The translations under genes were made by a program, and so were the position numbers. DNA of 24,693 nucleotides from GCA-2684655 sp051278165 (GTDB taxonomy: Bacteria; Planctomycetota; UBA1135; UBA2386), in the NCBI GenBank assembly GCA_051278165.1, contig JBNMNW010000055.1:1-24693 (forward strand). The letters run 5' to 3'. The first letter of the stretch is position 1, and each line of letters starts with the position of its first letter. The notes under the pieces were generated by a model that saw nothing but the letters and a program-made list of their open reading frames with translations, did not search any database and was not told the origin of the DNA. Of this stretch, positions 1 to 7,866 are shown piece after piece.

Positions 1-412
1 CGTTGTCATGCTTTTTGAACTTGAACATCGACGGCGCCACCGCGAACCGGGACTGACCCGCGGTCATGCCGGTGAGACGTTGGCCGTTGCGCACCGAGTC
101 GGGCAGTTCGGTGTTGTAGAAGCGGTGCAGGTCCGGCTTGTGGTCGAACAGGTCGAGATGGCTCGGTCCGCCTTCCATGTGCAGGTAGATGACGCGCTTG
201 GCCTTGGGGGCGAAGTGTGGACCTTGGGGCTCGTTTCCCAGTGGACCTGAGGGCGGCGTCCACAGCTGCCCCGCATCGGCGTTGGCATTGCCAGCCAAGC
301 CCATGGAAGCGAGCGCGGTGGAGCCGAGCATGCCGGTCAAACCAGTCGCCGCCTGGCCGAAGAAGCGTCGGCGGGAATGCGATGCGAGAGCCTGTTGCAG
401 TTGGTCGGTCAT
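1..412 (-). CDS. DUF1501 family secreted protein, N-terminal part (runs off window)
   Basis: The ATG at 412 opens a frame that runs off the left edge, so only about 137 N-terminal residues are present. The N-terminus has a twin-arginine motif (SRRRFFGQAATG, residues 13-24) followed by a hydrophobic Ala/Gly/Leu stretch, which predicts Tat export. The conserved block RVIYLHMEGGPSHLDLFDHKP is the start of the DUF1501 domain, which belongs to the alkaline phosphatase/sulfatase-like fold. The enzymatic activity of DUF1501 proteins is not established. The gene begins 3 nt after the stop of the DUF1549/DUF1553 gene, the usual planctomycete pairing, so the two are almost certainly cotranscribed and their products probably act together outside the cytoplasm. 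The family assignment is firm; the substrate is unknown. Confidence 0.9.
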   Translation of the reverse strand, partial: MTDQLQQALASHSRRRFFGQAATGLTGMLGSTALASMGLAGNANADAGQLWTPPSGPLGNEPQGPHFAPKAKRVIYLHMEGGPSHLDLFDHKPDLHRFYNTELPDSVRNGQRLTGMTAGQSRFAVAPSMFKFKKHDN

Positions 413-415
413 GGG

Positions 416-3400
416 TTAGTCCACGTAAACGGTCGCGTCGAGATCGAGGAAGGCGCTCGCCATCATCGTGAAGGCTGCCACCAGGCTGGCCGGCAGTTCG
501 CCGTCCATCGGCTTGTCGCCAACGCCAAGCAGTTGCTTGGCTGCTTCAGGATCCGCTTGGTAGCGACGCTGCAGTTCACGCAACGTGTGCATCGCCATCG
601 ACTCCTGCTTACCGCGCAATTCGCGCCCGGTGGTGCGGCGATACATCGCGGCGAGACGGTCCTTGTCGTTGCCCTGTTCGCGCACCGTGCGGGTTGCCAG
701 CAACCGTGCCGCCTCAACGAACTGCTCGTCATTCCACAGCACCAGCGCCTGCAGCGGCGTGTTTGTTGTGCCGCGTCGAATCGTGCAGAACTCGCGCGTT
801 GGCGCATCGAACGTCAACAGGCTCGGTGGTGGGCAGGCGCGCTTCCAATAGGTGTAGAGACTGCGTCGCCACAGGCTGTCGCCGTCATCGCGTTTGAAGA
901 TGCGGGTATTGGATTGCAGCATCGCCACTTCGCGCCACAGGCCTTCGGGCTGGTATGGCTTGACGCTCGGCCCGCCGGACTGCTCGACCAATAGGCCGGC
1001 AACAAACAGCGCCTGGTCGCGAATCGCTTCGGCCGTCAGGCGCCGACGCGGGAACCACGACAGCAACCGGTTGTCTGGATCGCGCTCGACCGCCGCACTG
1101 ACGCGACTGCGTTGGCGGAACGCTTCGCTGGTGACCATCAACTTCAACATGTTGCGCACGCTGTGGTTCTTGCTTTGGAACTCGCAGGCGAGCCAGTCAA
1201 GCAGCTCCGGATGGCTCGGCCACTCGCCTTGCAGGCCGAAGTCTTCACTGGTGCGAACGATGCCGCTGCCAAAGACAAACTCCCACAGCCGGTTCACGGA
1301 AACGCGGCGCAGCAGGGGGTTCTGATCCGAAACCAACCAACGCGCCAGACCGAGGCGATTCTTAGGTAGGTCATCGCCGAGCGTGCCGAACATCTGTGGC
1401 AGCTCACGGATTACCGGCCGCTGTTGGTCCGGCTGGTCGTATTCACCGCGCGCCAACACGAACGTCGGCCGCATCATCGCACGCTCTTGCATGATCATCG
1501 CCCGCGGCACACTGGCCTCGATCGCGGTGAGTTCTGCCTTGAGCGTCTTGATGTTGGCAGAGCGTTCGCGGTAGACCGGCGAGCGATTGCTGCGATAGGC
1601 GTGCAGCAGGCGCTCGCCGCGATGCTCATCGTCACCGATGCCCGGCACCATCGCCAAGAACAGGTCGCCGTGCAGTTCGTTGGTGGTCGGCAGATACTGG
1701 ATCGCGAAGCCACCGACGCCGCCGGTGTTGCAGATCTTCATGACCAGCAGGTGCTCACCCTTGGTCAGCGTGATCTTGGCACGATTCTGATCGAGCGCCA
1801 CGCCGCGGTCGACCTGCTGTTCGGCAACTCGTTTGCCATCAAGATACAGCTGGTAGCCATCATCACTGCCGAGAGCTAGCTCGACGTCACGATCGTTTGG
1901 CGACCACAGCCGCTGCGCGACATAGGTGGCGTTGAGACCATTGTTGATCAGGTTGGTCGCGCCGCGCTTGAGCTTGTCATCGTACTGCCATTTGCGCTTG
2001 CCGAACTTCTGGTTGCGGTCGATGGCGGTGACGAGTTCTGGACCAAACTCGGTGCTGTAGACCGCCGCCTTATCCTTCACTGCAAACGGTCCGCAAGTGT
2101 GGTAGCCGGTCGTCGCCAGCGGCAACGTCGCGAGGCCGTGCTCGTTGCTGCGACTCGTCGCGAAGCGCACTCTGCCCAGCACGTGCTGGGTGTAGCTCGA
2201 GTCATAGGAGAGCGTGATGCGCAGTTCGGTGCCGCCCTCAAAGCCAAACGGCTGTTCGCTAAGGAACCATGCGCTGCGGGGGCCGGGCACATTGTGGCCT
2301 GCGACTGCCCAGCCAATGCCGTTGTCGAGCAGCGCGTTGCCGATGCCGAAGTCGCCGTTCTGTTGTTCGACATCGGCGAGCGCGTAGCGGATTGTGAGCG
2401 GTTGCCAAGCGGCAGGGCCGTCACCGCTGCCTTGCTGTGGGCGAACTTCGAAGCGCGCGAACTGCAACACTGAGTTGCCGTGCGATGCGCGGCTCAGCAG
2501 TCCCTTCGGCAGGCTTTCGTCGGGCAACGCTTCCAAGCACAGCCAACGTTGCTGCAGCGCATCCACAGCCAACGTGAACGTCTGCTGGTCATCACCTGGG
2601 TTCTTGCCGCTGCCAAGCACCGAGCCATCGTCGAGCACGGTCAACGTGGCGCCGCCACTAGAAGTCGCTTCGAGCACGCGCGGTCGCAGCCACTCGAGAC
2701 CGAGTGACTCAGCAGACTCGCCAAGGAACGCGCGGTAGGTGCGGCGCTCATCCGGGTCGACGGCGTTGAGCACCGCGGTTGCCGATTCAAGTTTGGTTTC
2801 GAGTTGCTGCTGCTGAGCCAACTGCGCTGCGGTCGGAACCGATACGTTTGGCTCCAACGCACGATTGGCATTATTCGACTGCCCGTAGAGGCCTGGTTCT
2901 TCGTTGTTGTTGAAGAACGAGAACAGGCGGTAGTAGTCCTGTTGCCGAATCGGATCGTATTTGTGGTCGTGGCAGCGCGCGCAGCCAACAGTCAGGCCAA
3001 GGAAGACGCTGCCGACGGTGGCGGTGCGTTCTGCGGCATACTCGACCAGATACTCTGCGTTGATGGCGCCGCCCTCATCGGTCGTGACGTGGTTGCGCAA
3101 GAACCCGGTGGCAACGATCTGTTCTGGGGTCGGCTCCGGCAGTAAATCGCCGGCGAGTTGCTCCACGACAAACTCATCGAACGGCTTGTCGCTGCGGATT
3201 GCTTCGATCAGCCAGTCGCGCCATAGCCACCCCTGCCGGCCAGCGTCCATGTGGATGCCACTGGTGTCGGCGTAGCGGCCCGCGTCGAGCCAAATGCTGG
3301 CCAAGTGCTCAGCGTGTCGCGTCGCATACGGTTCGACGGTTAGCAGTCGATCGACGAGTTGCTCGTAAGCATCTTCGCGCGAGTCCTGCAGCCACGCATC

Positions 3401-4030
3401 CAGTTCTTCTGGCGTCGGCGGCAGCCCGGTCAAGACCAAAAATACGCGTCGACACAACGTCGCGCGCTCAGCCGGCGGACTCGGCTCGAAGCCTCGCTGC
3501 GTTCTCGCTTGCGTGAGGAACGCATCAACCGGATGTGACGTGCCGATCTGTGGCACGTCCGGCCGTTGTGGCACCGCGAACGCCCAGTGATCTTCGTAGG
3601 TCGCTCCCTGTTGGATCCACTGCTCGAAGCGTGCGATCTCATCAGGCTGCAGCGCCGGCTTATTACTGTCCGACGGCGGCATGCGCTCGTCGGGATCGTG
3701 ACTTTTGATGCGATCGATCAGCAAGCTGCGTTCGGGCTCGCCCGGCACGACCGCGGCCATGCCATCGCGATCAGCGATGGCAAACTCACGACTATCGAGG
3801 CGAAGGTCGGCGGCTCGTTCGCCAGCATCCGGACCATGACATCGGAAGCATCGGTCCGACAGGATCGGACGGATGTCACGGCCGTAGCGGATCTTGACGA
3901 TCGGCTTTGCCGGGGATGCAGCTGGCGCATGCTCTGCGCCGGGTTCTTGAGCCAGAACAGGGTTAGTCGCGAGCATGCTGAACAGCATCGCGGGCAACCA
4001 AACAGCAACGAACCTGAGTGAGTAGGCCAT
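416..4030 (-). CDS. PSCyt1/DUF1549/DUF1553 planctomycete cytochrome-like secreted protein
   Basis: This is a 1204-residue protein with an N-terminal signal peptide ending near VLAQE (residue 29). The PSCyt1 domain (about 45-145) carries a haem-attachment motif CFRCH at 61-65. DUF1549 (about 165-375) contains a second motif CARCHDHKYDP starting at Cys350. A middle region (about 430-800) includes a PA14-like beta segment with GSDDGYQLYLDGKRV near residue 715. DUF1553 (about 860-1160) contains NRLWEFVFGSGIVRTSEDFG. The family is abundant in planctomycetes and is generally linked to breakdown of complex polysaccharides; the biochemical role is not proven. The two CxxCH motifs suggest covalent c-type haem, hence redox chemistry in the periplasm or at the surface. 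It is the first gene of the two-gene unit with the DUF1501 protein. The ATG at 4030 lies close to a G10 tract in the divergent spacer. Confidence 0.93.
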   Translation of the reverse strand: MAYSLRFVAVWLPAMLFSMLATNPVLAQEPGAEHAPAASPAKPIVKIRYGRDIRPILSDRCFRCHGPDAGERAADLRLDSREFAIADRDGMAAVVPGEPERSLLIDRIKSHDPDERMPPSDSNKPALQPDEIARFEQWIQQGATYEDHWAFAVPQRPDVPQIGTSHPVDAFLTQARTQRGFEPSPPAERATLCRRVFLVLTGLPPTPEELDAWLQDSREDAYEQLVDRLLTVEPYATRHAEHLASIWLDAGRYADTSGIHMDAGRQGWLWRDWLIEAIRSDKPFDEFVVEQLAGDLLPEPTPEQIVATGFLRNHVTTDEGGAINAEYLVEYAAERTATVGSVFLGLTVGCARCHDHKYDPIRQQDYYRLFSFFNNNEEPGLYGQSNNANRALEPNVSVPTAAQLAQQQQLETKLESATAVLNAVDPDERRTYRAFLGESAESLGLEWLRPRVLEATSSGGATLTVLDDGSVLGSGKNPGDDQQTFTLAVDALQQRWLCLEALPDESLPKGLLSRASHGNSVLQFARFEVRPQQGSGDGPAAWQPLTIRYALADVEQQNGDFGIGNALLDNGIGWAVAGHNVPGPRSAWFLSEQPFGFEGGTELRITLSYDSSYTQHVLGRVRFATSRSNEHGLATLPLATTGYHTCGPFAVKDKAAVYSTEFGPELVTAIDRNQKFGKRKWQYDDKLKRGATNLINNGLNATYVAQRLWSPNDRDVELALGSDDGYQLYLDGKRVAEQQVDRGVALDQNRAKITLTKGEHLLVMKICNTGGVGGFAIQYLPTTNELHGDLFLAMVPGIGDDEHRGERLLHAYRSNRSPVYRERSANIKTLKAELTAIEASVPRAMIMQERAMMRPTFVLARGEYDQPDQQRPVIRELPQMFGTLGDDLPKNRLGLARWLVSDQNPLLRRVSVNRLWEFVFGSGIVRTSEDFGLQGEWPSHPELLDWLACEFQSKNHSVRNMLKLMVTSEAFRQRSRVSAAVERDPDNRLLSWFPRRRLTAEAIRDQALFVAGLLVEQSGGPSVKPYQPEGLWREVAMLQSNTRIFKRDDGDSLWRRSLYTYWKRACPPPSLLTFDAPTREFCTIRRGTTNTPLQALVLWNDEQFVEAARLLATRTVREQGNDKDRLAAMYRRTTGRELRGKQESMAMHTLRELQRRYQADPEAAKQLLGVGDKPMDGELPASLVAAFTMMASAFLDLDATVYVD

Positions 4031-4208
4031 CTATGTGGGGGCGCGGGGGGGGGGCGTCACATTGTGTCCCACCAGGGGGCCTGTGTCACGGACATCGCCA
4101 CGCGTCCTTGGCCCAAGTGAAATCCGGGGTATCCTTGAGGACCCTCAATCTCTCGCTGTGAATAATTTCCAAGCATCTCCGGCATCCGAGCCAGCCCGAG
4201 AGCATTCG
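4031..4208. promoter_or_regulatory. Divergent intergenic region with a G10 tract and small palindromes
   Basis: This 178-bp spacer separates the minus-strand DUF1549/DUF1553 gene from the plus-strand FkbM methyltransferase, so promoters for both should lie here. I see an uninterrupted run of ten G at 4045-4054, 15 nt upstream of the minus-strand ATG. A perfect 6-bp inverted repeat TTGAGG/CCTCAA lies at 4135-4148. I could not assign -35/-10 boxes with confidence. Confidence 0.4.
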
Positions 4209-5123
4209 ATGCGACTGCGCCATCGATTGTTGTTGGCGTATGCCCGCCGAGAATTGCCCGGGTGGGGCCGAGTCTATGCCGGCCTCGGTGGCAACGATGA
4301 TGCACGTTGGCATGGCTCCGGCGTGCGCACAGTTCGCGGCAAGCTGCACGGCTTTGAGATGGAACTCGACATCGAGAACTGGTCCGAGCGGTTGACATGG
4401 TTCCTTGGTCGCTACCACGATCTTGCATTGCAGCTGATGGTGCGGCGCTTGTTACAACCCGGTGACTGCTTCGTCGACATTGGCGCCAACCTCGGCATGC
4501 TGTCCTTGTTGGCCAGTGCTGCCGTTGGCGCATCGGGCCGAGTCATCGCGTTCGAACCGAACCCACGTTTGATTGCCCGTTTCCAGCGCACCCTCGATCG
4601 CAACCAAGTTGGCAACGTCGAACTGGTGCACGCGGCAATCAGTGACCAGCCGGGCACGGCGAAACTGCACGAATATGGCGGGCATCCTGGTTGGGGTTCG
4701 CTGTCGGATTGCGGCCCGGAGGGGGCTGCGGAGACGGCGACGTTTATCGTGCCGCTGCAGAGCGGCGACGACTTGTTGGCGGCTACTGATCCCGAGCAAC
4801 CGATGCTGATAAAGATCGATGTCGAAGGCCACGAGGTGCCGGTATTGCGCAGCTTGCAGCAGACGTTGCCGACGCGATGGCCACTGGTCATCTGCGAATA
4901 CGTCGAGGCACACCAACAGCGCGCCGGCCACTCGGCAGCTGAGTTGCGCGGTGAGCTTGAGCGTCACGGTTACCGCGCCTTCGCACTCGAAACCCGGCGC
5001 CGCATGTTGGGCCACGACGTCGAGCTACGGCCGCTGCGCTATGACGAGTCGCGTGAAGTCGACGCGGTATTCCTGCCGCCAAAAGGGCCGTGGACACGCC
5101 GTTCGTTTGGCGTGCCGAGCTGA
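4209..5123 (+). CDS. FkbM family SAM-dependent methyltransferase
   Basis: The 304-residue protein has a class I methyltransferase core. Motif I is FVDIGANLG (88-96), the acidic SAM-ribose loop is AFEPNP (114-119), and the FkbM signature IKIDVEGHE is at 201-209. FkbM enzymes typically O-methylate sugars or other secondary metabolites; the acceptor here cannot be told. I chose ATG 4209 because homology-like sequence begins there. The frame stays open upstream to about 4035, but that part is low-quality sequence translated from the G-rich promoter region. No strong Shine-Dalgarno is visible. The gene stands alone: divergent to the DUF1549 gene and convergent with the barrel protein, with no glycan-biosynthesis genes next to it. 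Confidence 0.9.
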   Translation: MRLRHRLLLAYARRELPGWGRVYAGLGGNDDARWHGSGVRTVRGKLHGFEMELDIENWSERLTWFLGRYHDLALQLMVRRLLQPGDCFVDIGANLGMLSLLASAAVGASGRVIAFEPNPRLIARFQRTLDRNQVGNVELVHAAISDQPGTAKLHEYGGHPGWGSLSDCGPEGAAETATFIVPLQSGDDLLAATDPEQPMLIKIDVEGHEVPVLRSLQQTLPTRWPLVICEYVEAHQQRAGHSAAELRGELERHGYRAFALETRRRMLGHDVELRPLRYDESREVDAVFLPPKGPWTRRSFGVPS

Positions 5124-5172
5124 TTGCCTGGGTAGTTTGTTGGCAGTGCGGATCGGCCGACGCGATGGCGTG

Positions 5173-6573
5173 CTAAAACGCGTTGCCGAATGCAATCGTC
5201 AGGTTGCTGCCTTCTTCACCGTAGCCGACATCGACGCGGAACACGGCTTCGCGTGAGAACGCCAACCGCAGACCGACTCCATAGCTATCGAGGAAGCGAC
5301 CGTCGTCGAGCTGGTCGATGTCTGAGGCAACTGTGCCAGCATCGTAGAAGATCGCGAGACCGATGCGCTCGAACCGGATCGTGTCGGTGAAGGCGTAGCC
5401 GCGTTCGATCAAGTTGATGCGGTACTCGACCGAGAAGTGTGCCGCGGCGCGATCGGTGAAGCGGTTTTGGATATAGCCCCGCAGCGTGCTCCCGCCGCCC
5501 AACGTCGGCAAACTGTAGAACGGCAATTCGCCAACGGTGTCCTGAATAAAGAACCCTAACGCCAACACGTCGGTCGGCGGGTTCTCTTCGCGGCCAACGG
5601 CGCCACGGTGGAATAGCGGTGGGATCGGGAACACGTGCTGGCCATCCAACGTAATCACCGAGCCCCATTCACCGGCGCTCTGGAAGGCGTTCGCGAAGGA
5701 GACCCCCAGACGCTTGCCGTTATACGCTTGGGCCAGACTGTCGCGCGTGTCCCAGCCGAAGCGGCCTGTGACCCAGATTTGGTTGACGCCGTCGCCATCT
5801 TGGAAGGCGGATGCGAACTGCGGTTTGTAGAGGTTGGTGCTCGGAACATTGGTGACCCGCCCCGACGACAGCGAGTGGTGCTGCAGTTCCACATCGACGC
5901 GAGCCAGCCAATCACTGTCAGGATCTGGTAGCGGCATGCGCACGCCGAAGCCGACTTCCGTGAGTTCTTCCGTGTAGCTGGTTTCGTCGCCACCAACGCT
6001 GCGGCTGCCGAAGCCAAAGAACCGTCGAGTCAGCGTCTTCGAATAGCCACCGCCTGCATACAGGCGGCCGCGCTCCTCGCGAATGATGCCGCCACCAGGC
6101 ATGGTGCGGTGGTTGAGCCACTTGGACCAATTGATGCGAAAGTTTTGCTGACCTTCGGCCGAGTAGGTCGTGACGATATTGGCGAACTCCGTGAAGTTCT
6201 GATTCCGGAAGTCGATATCCGTCAGGGCAAACCCGCCGCCAAAACCGATGTCTTCTTCGCGGAAGATGATCGGCGTCACAAACGAACTGACCCAAAACCG
6301 ATCCAAGATCCCGCCCGGCTTGATGCGCGCCGGCGGCGTGTAGCGCCACCGTTCCGGGCGCTTCAGATCGGCAGGGAACTGCGGCTTCGGAATCCGCCCG
6401 CTCTCGTCCATGCCCTGAAACGGATCGTATTGCCGAAACGGATCGTATTGCCGGAACGGGTCTTGGCGGAACGGGTCCGGGTTCTGCGGCTTGGCGGTCG
6501 TGGCCTGGGCGAAGCCAGGTACGCACAGCAACGCGGTGACGCAGAGGATTACAGCTACGGCGGGGTGACGCAC
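5173..6573 (-). CDS. BamA/TamA-like outer-membrane beta-barrel protein lacking POTRA domains
   Basis: A 466-residue protein is read from GTG 6573, where a good signal peptide begins (MRHPAVAVIL, cleavage near FAQA, residue 24). The frame is open to 6765, but that extension has no signal-like sequence and overlaps the divergent gene. Residues 32-53 hold a DPFRQ(Y) repeat. From about residue 87 the protein is built of alternating amphipathic strands, and LGGGSTLRGY (358-367) matches the conserved L3-loop RG(F/Y) motif of Omp85 barrels. The C-terminus ends in Phe, as expected for a Bam substrate. Omp85-type barrels fold or translocate outer-membrane proteins or lipids. Without POTRA repeats this resembles the barrel-only 'surface antigen D15-like' group, whose function is unclear. 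The family call is good; the role is open. Confidence 0.82.
   Translation of the reverse strand: MRHPAVAVILCVTALLCVPGFAQATTAKPQNPDPFRQDPFRQYDPFRQYDPFQGMDESGRIPKPQFPADLKRPERWRYTPPARIKPGGILDRFWVSSFVTPIIFREEDIGFGGGFALTDIDFRNQNFTEFANIVTTYSAEGQQNFRINWSKWLNHRTMPGGGIIREERGRLYAGGGYSKTLTRRFFGFGSRSVGGDETSYTEELTEVGFGVRMPLPDPDSDWLARVDVELQHHSLSSGRVTNVPSTNLYKPQFASAFQDGDGVNQIWVTGRFGWDTRDSLAQAYNGKRLGVSFANAFQSAGEWGSVITLDGQHVFPIPPLFHRGAVGREENPPTDVLALGFFIQDTVGELPFYSLPTLGGGSTLRGYIQNRFTDRAAAHFSVEYRINLIERGYAFTDTIRFERIGLAIFYDAGTVASDIDQLDDGRFLDSYGVGLRLAFSREAVFRVDVGYGEEGSNLTIAFGNAF
6415..6477 (-). repeat. In-frame 15/18-bp tandem repeat encoding DPFRQ(Y)
   Basis: Four consecutive units of 15, 18, 18 and 12 bp encode DPFRQ, DPFRQY, DPFRQY and DPFQ just after the signal peptide of the barrel protein. 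The nucleotide units are nearly identical, so the array probably grew by recent slippage or unequal exchange. It would form a flexible, proline- and aromatic-rich periplasmic linker before the barrel. Confidence 0.85.
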
Positions 6574-6658
6574 CGCAGCATCGTCGCAAATGTCGCGACG
6601 GGCGCAATGATTGCTTGGCTCGCTATCGTGTTGGGTATGAGGCAGCTTCTGATACCAG

Positions 6659-7582
6659 GTGCTGGCGCAGCCGACGCGGCCATTCAGTGACCATGTCGTA
6701 CTCAACGCCAAAGGTACAGGCCGCTTCGTCGGTTGCTGCCTACTGGTGCGAAACCCTTCACGCATCTGGTGGGGCGAAGGCGACGAGATGTTCTACGTCG
6801 ATGGAGAGACGTCGCCTTCGTGGTTCGGCACCGGCACCGAGGACTACTTCGGCTACGCCTGGTGCGACCCAACGGTGTTCTCCGCGCCGCTGCATGCACA
6901 GATTCAATGTGATGGCCCGATGAACTTTGGCTTCACGCAGCTCTTTCGCAGTCACGTGCATGACAACGTGCCGTTCCAAAAATCGTTTCGCTTTGACCTC
7001 GAGCGCTGGCACTGGGTCAAGGATATCAAGATGGACTATGCGACGGTTGCCTACTGGTATGCCAAGCCAGGCGCAACGTCCGGCTTGCCGCCGTTGCCGC
7101 CGGCCGCGCAACGGCACCTCGAACCGTTGCAGTTGCCCAAGACACTCGAGGTGCATAACGCCCTCGAAGGCGAATCGCTACAGGTCGCGTCGTGCACCGG
7201 GGGCACCCACGAAGCCCAAAACCTATCGTTCTTCGAAGGTGTGTTCTCGCAGGATGCCCAGCGTTGGTGGCGTGATGGCAAGGTTGGCGACGTGCTCACG
7301 CTCGCCGTGCCGGTTGCCGAGTCGGGCCGCTATCAGGTGACGTTGGCGATGACACGAGCCGACGACTTCGCCAACGTGCAGGTCTCGCTGGCGGGCACCA
7401 AACTCGGCAAGCCATTTAGTGGTTACGCTGCGCTCGTCAGCAGCTCGGGTCCGTTCGATGCCGGCACCGCAGAGTTGACCAAGGGCTCGAACGAACTACG
7501 GTTCAAGCTTGTCGGTAAGCATCCCAAGGCCAAGCAACGCATGATGGTTTGCCTTGACTACCTAATCATGGAGAAGCTATGA
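6659..7582 (+). CDS. GH172 (DUF2961) family protein, N-terminal part missing
   Basis: The frame (307 residues from GTG 6659) enters the DUF2961 domain midway. It has GRFVGCCLLV, then WWGEGDEMFYVDGE and FGTGTEDYFGYAW. Glu40 and Glu61, 21 residues apart, correspond to the two catalytic glutamates reported for the GH172 founding enzyme (an alpha-fructofuranosidase/difructose anhydride hydrolase). After the catalytic part there is a beta-sandwich-like C-terminal region (about 170-307). What is absent is the whole first part of the domain and any signal peptide. The frame is closed by a TGA at 6650-6652, and the barrel-protein gene occupies the other strand from 6573 down. The gene is therefore either a 5'-truncated remnant or an artefact of assembly. 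Its stop overlaps the next ATG by 4 nt, which suggests an originally longer operon. Confidence 0.8.
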   Translation: MLAQPTRPFSDHVVLNAKGTGRFVGCCLLVRNPSRIWWGEGDEMFYVDGETSPSWFGTGTEDYFGYAWCDPTVFSAPLHAQIQCDGPMNFGFTQLFRSHVHDNVPFQKSFRFDLERWHWVKDIKMDYATVAYWYAKPGATSGLPPLPPAAQRHLEPLQLPKTLEVHNALEGESLQVASCTGGTHEAQNLSFFEGVFSQDAQRWWRDGKVGDVLTLAVPVAESGRYQVTLAMTRADDFANVQVSLAGTKLGKPFSGYAALVSSSGPFDAGTAELTKGSNELRFKLVGKHPKAKQRMMVCLDYLIMEKL

Positions 7583-7827
7583 GCCGCACGTTCGAATGTC
7601 CCAACTGCGGCGCCGCCGTCAAAGCTGGCAAGAAGGTTTGCCGGGAGTGCGGTAGCGACGACTCCACTGGCTGGATGAGCTCAGAGGAGATCGACTACCA
7701 GAGCGTCAACATCCCTGATGGATACGGTCCCGAAAACCAGCTCGAGCAGGACGGCGGACGAACGTGGGTGACGTTCGTCGCGATCCTGCTCGCGGTCGCA
7801 CTGGTATTGTTGTTCGTGCTCCGCTAG
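7579..7827 (+). CDS. Small zinc-ribbon, single-pass membrane protein
   Basis: An 82-residue protein whose ATG overlaps the GH172 stop codon (ATGA), so it is probably translationally coupled to it. Cys7, Cys10, Cys21 and Cys24 form a CPNC...CREC zinc ribbon of the DZR/zinc-ribbon type. An acidic linker (about 26-60) follows. A strongly hydrophobic helix at about 63-80 then ends with Leu-Arg, making a C-terminal tail anchor with the ribbon probably cytoplasmic. Planctomycete genomes have many such short proteins without known function; I cannot assign one. Confidence 0.8.
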   Translation: MSRTFECPNCGAAVKAGKKVCRECGSDDSTGWMSSEEIDYQSVNIPDGYGPENQLEQDGGRTWVTFVAILLAVALVLLFVLR

Positions 7828-7866
7828 CGAAGCACCAGCTGGTCGCTGGAACTACAGGCTCGAGAG

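Noticed and set aside
6574..6765. Barrel-protein start at 6765
   Set aside because: The extra 64 residues hide the signal peptide that begins at GTG 6573 and overlap the GH172 frame on the other strand.
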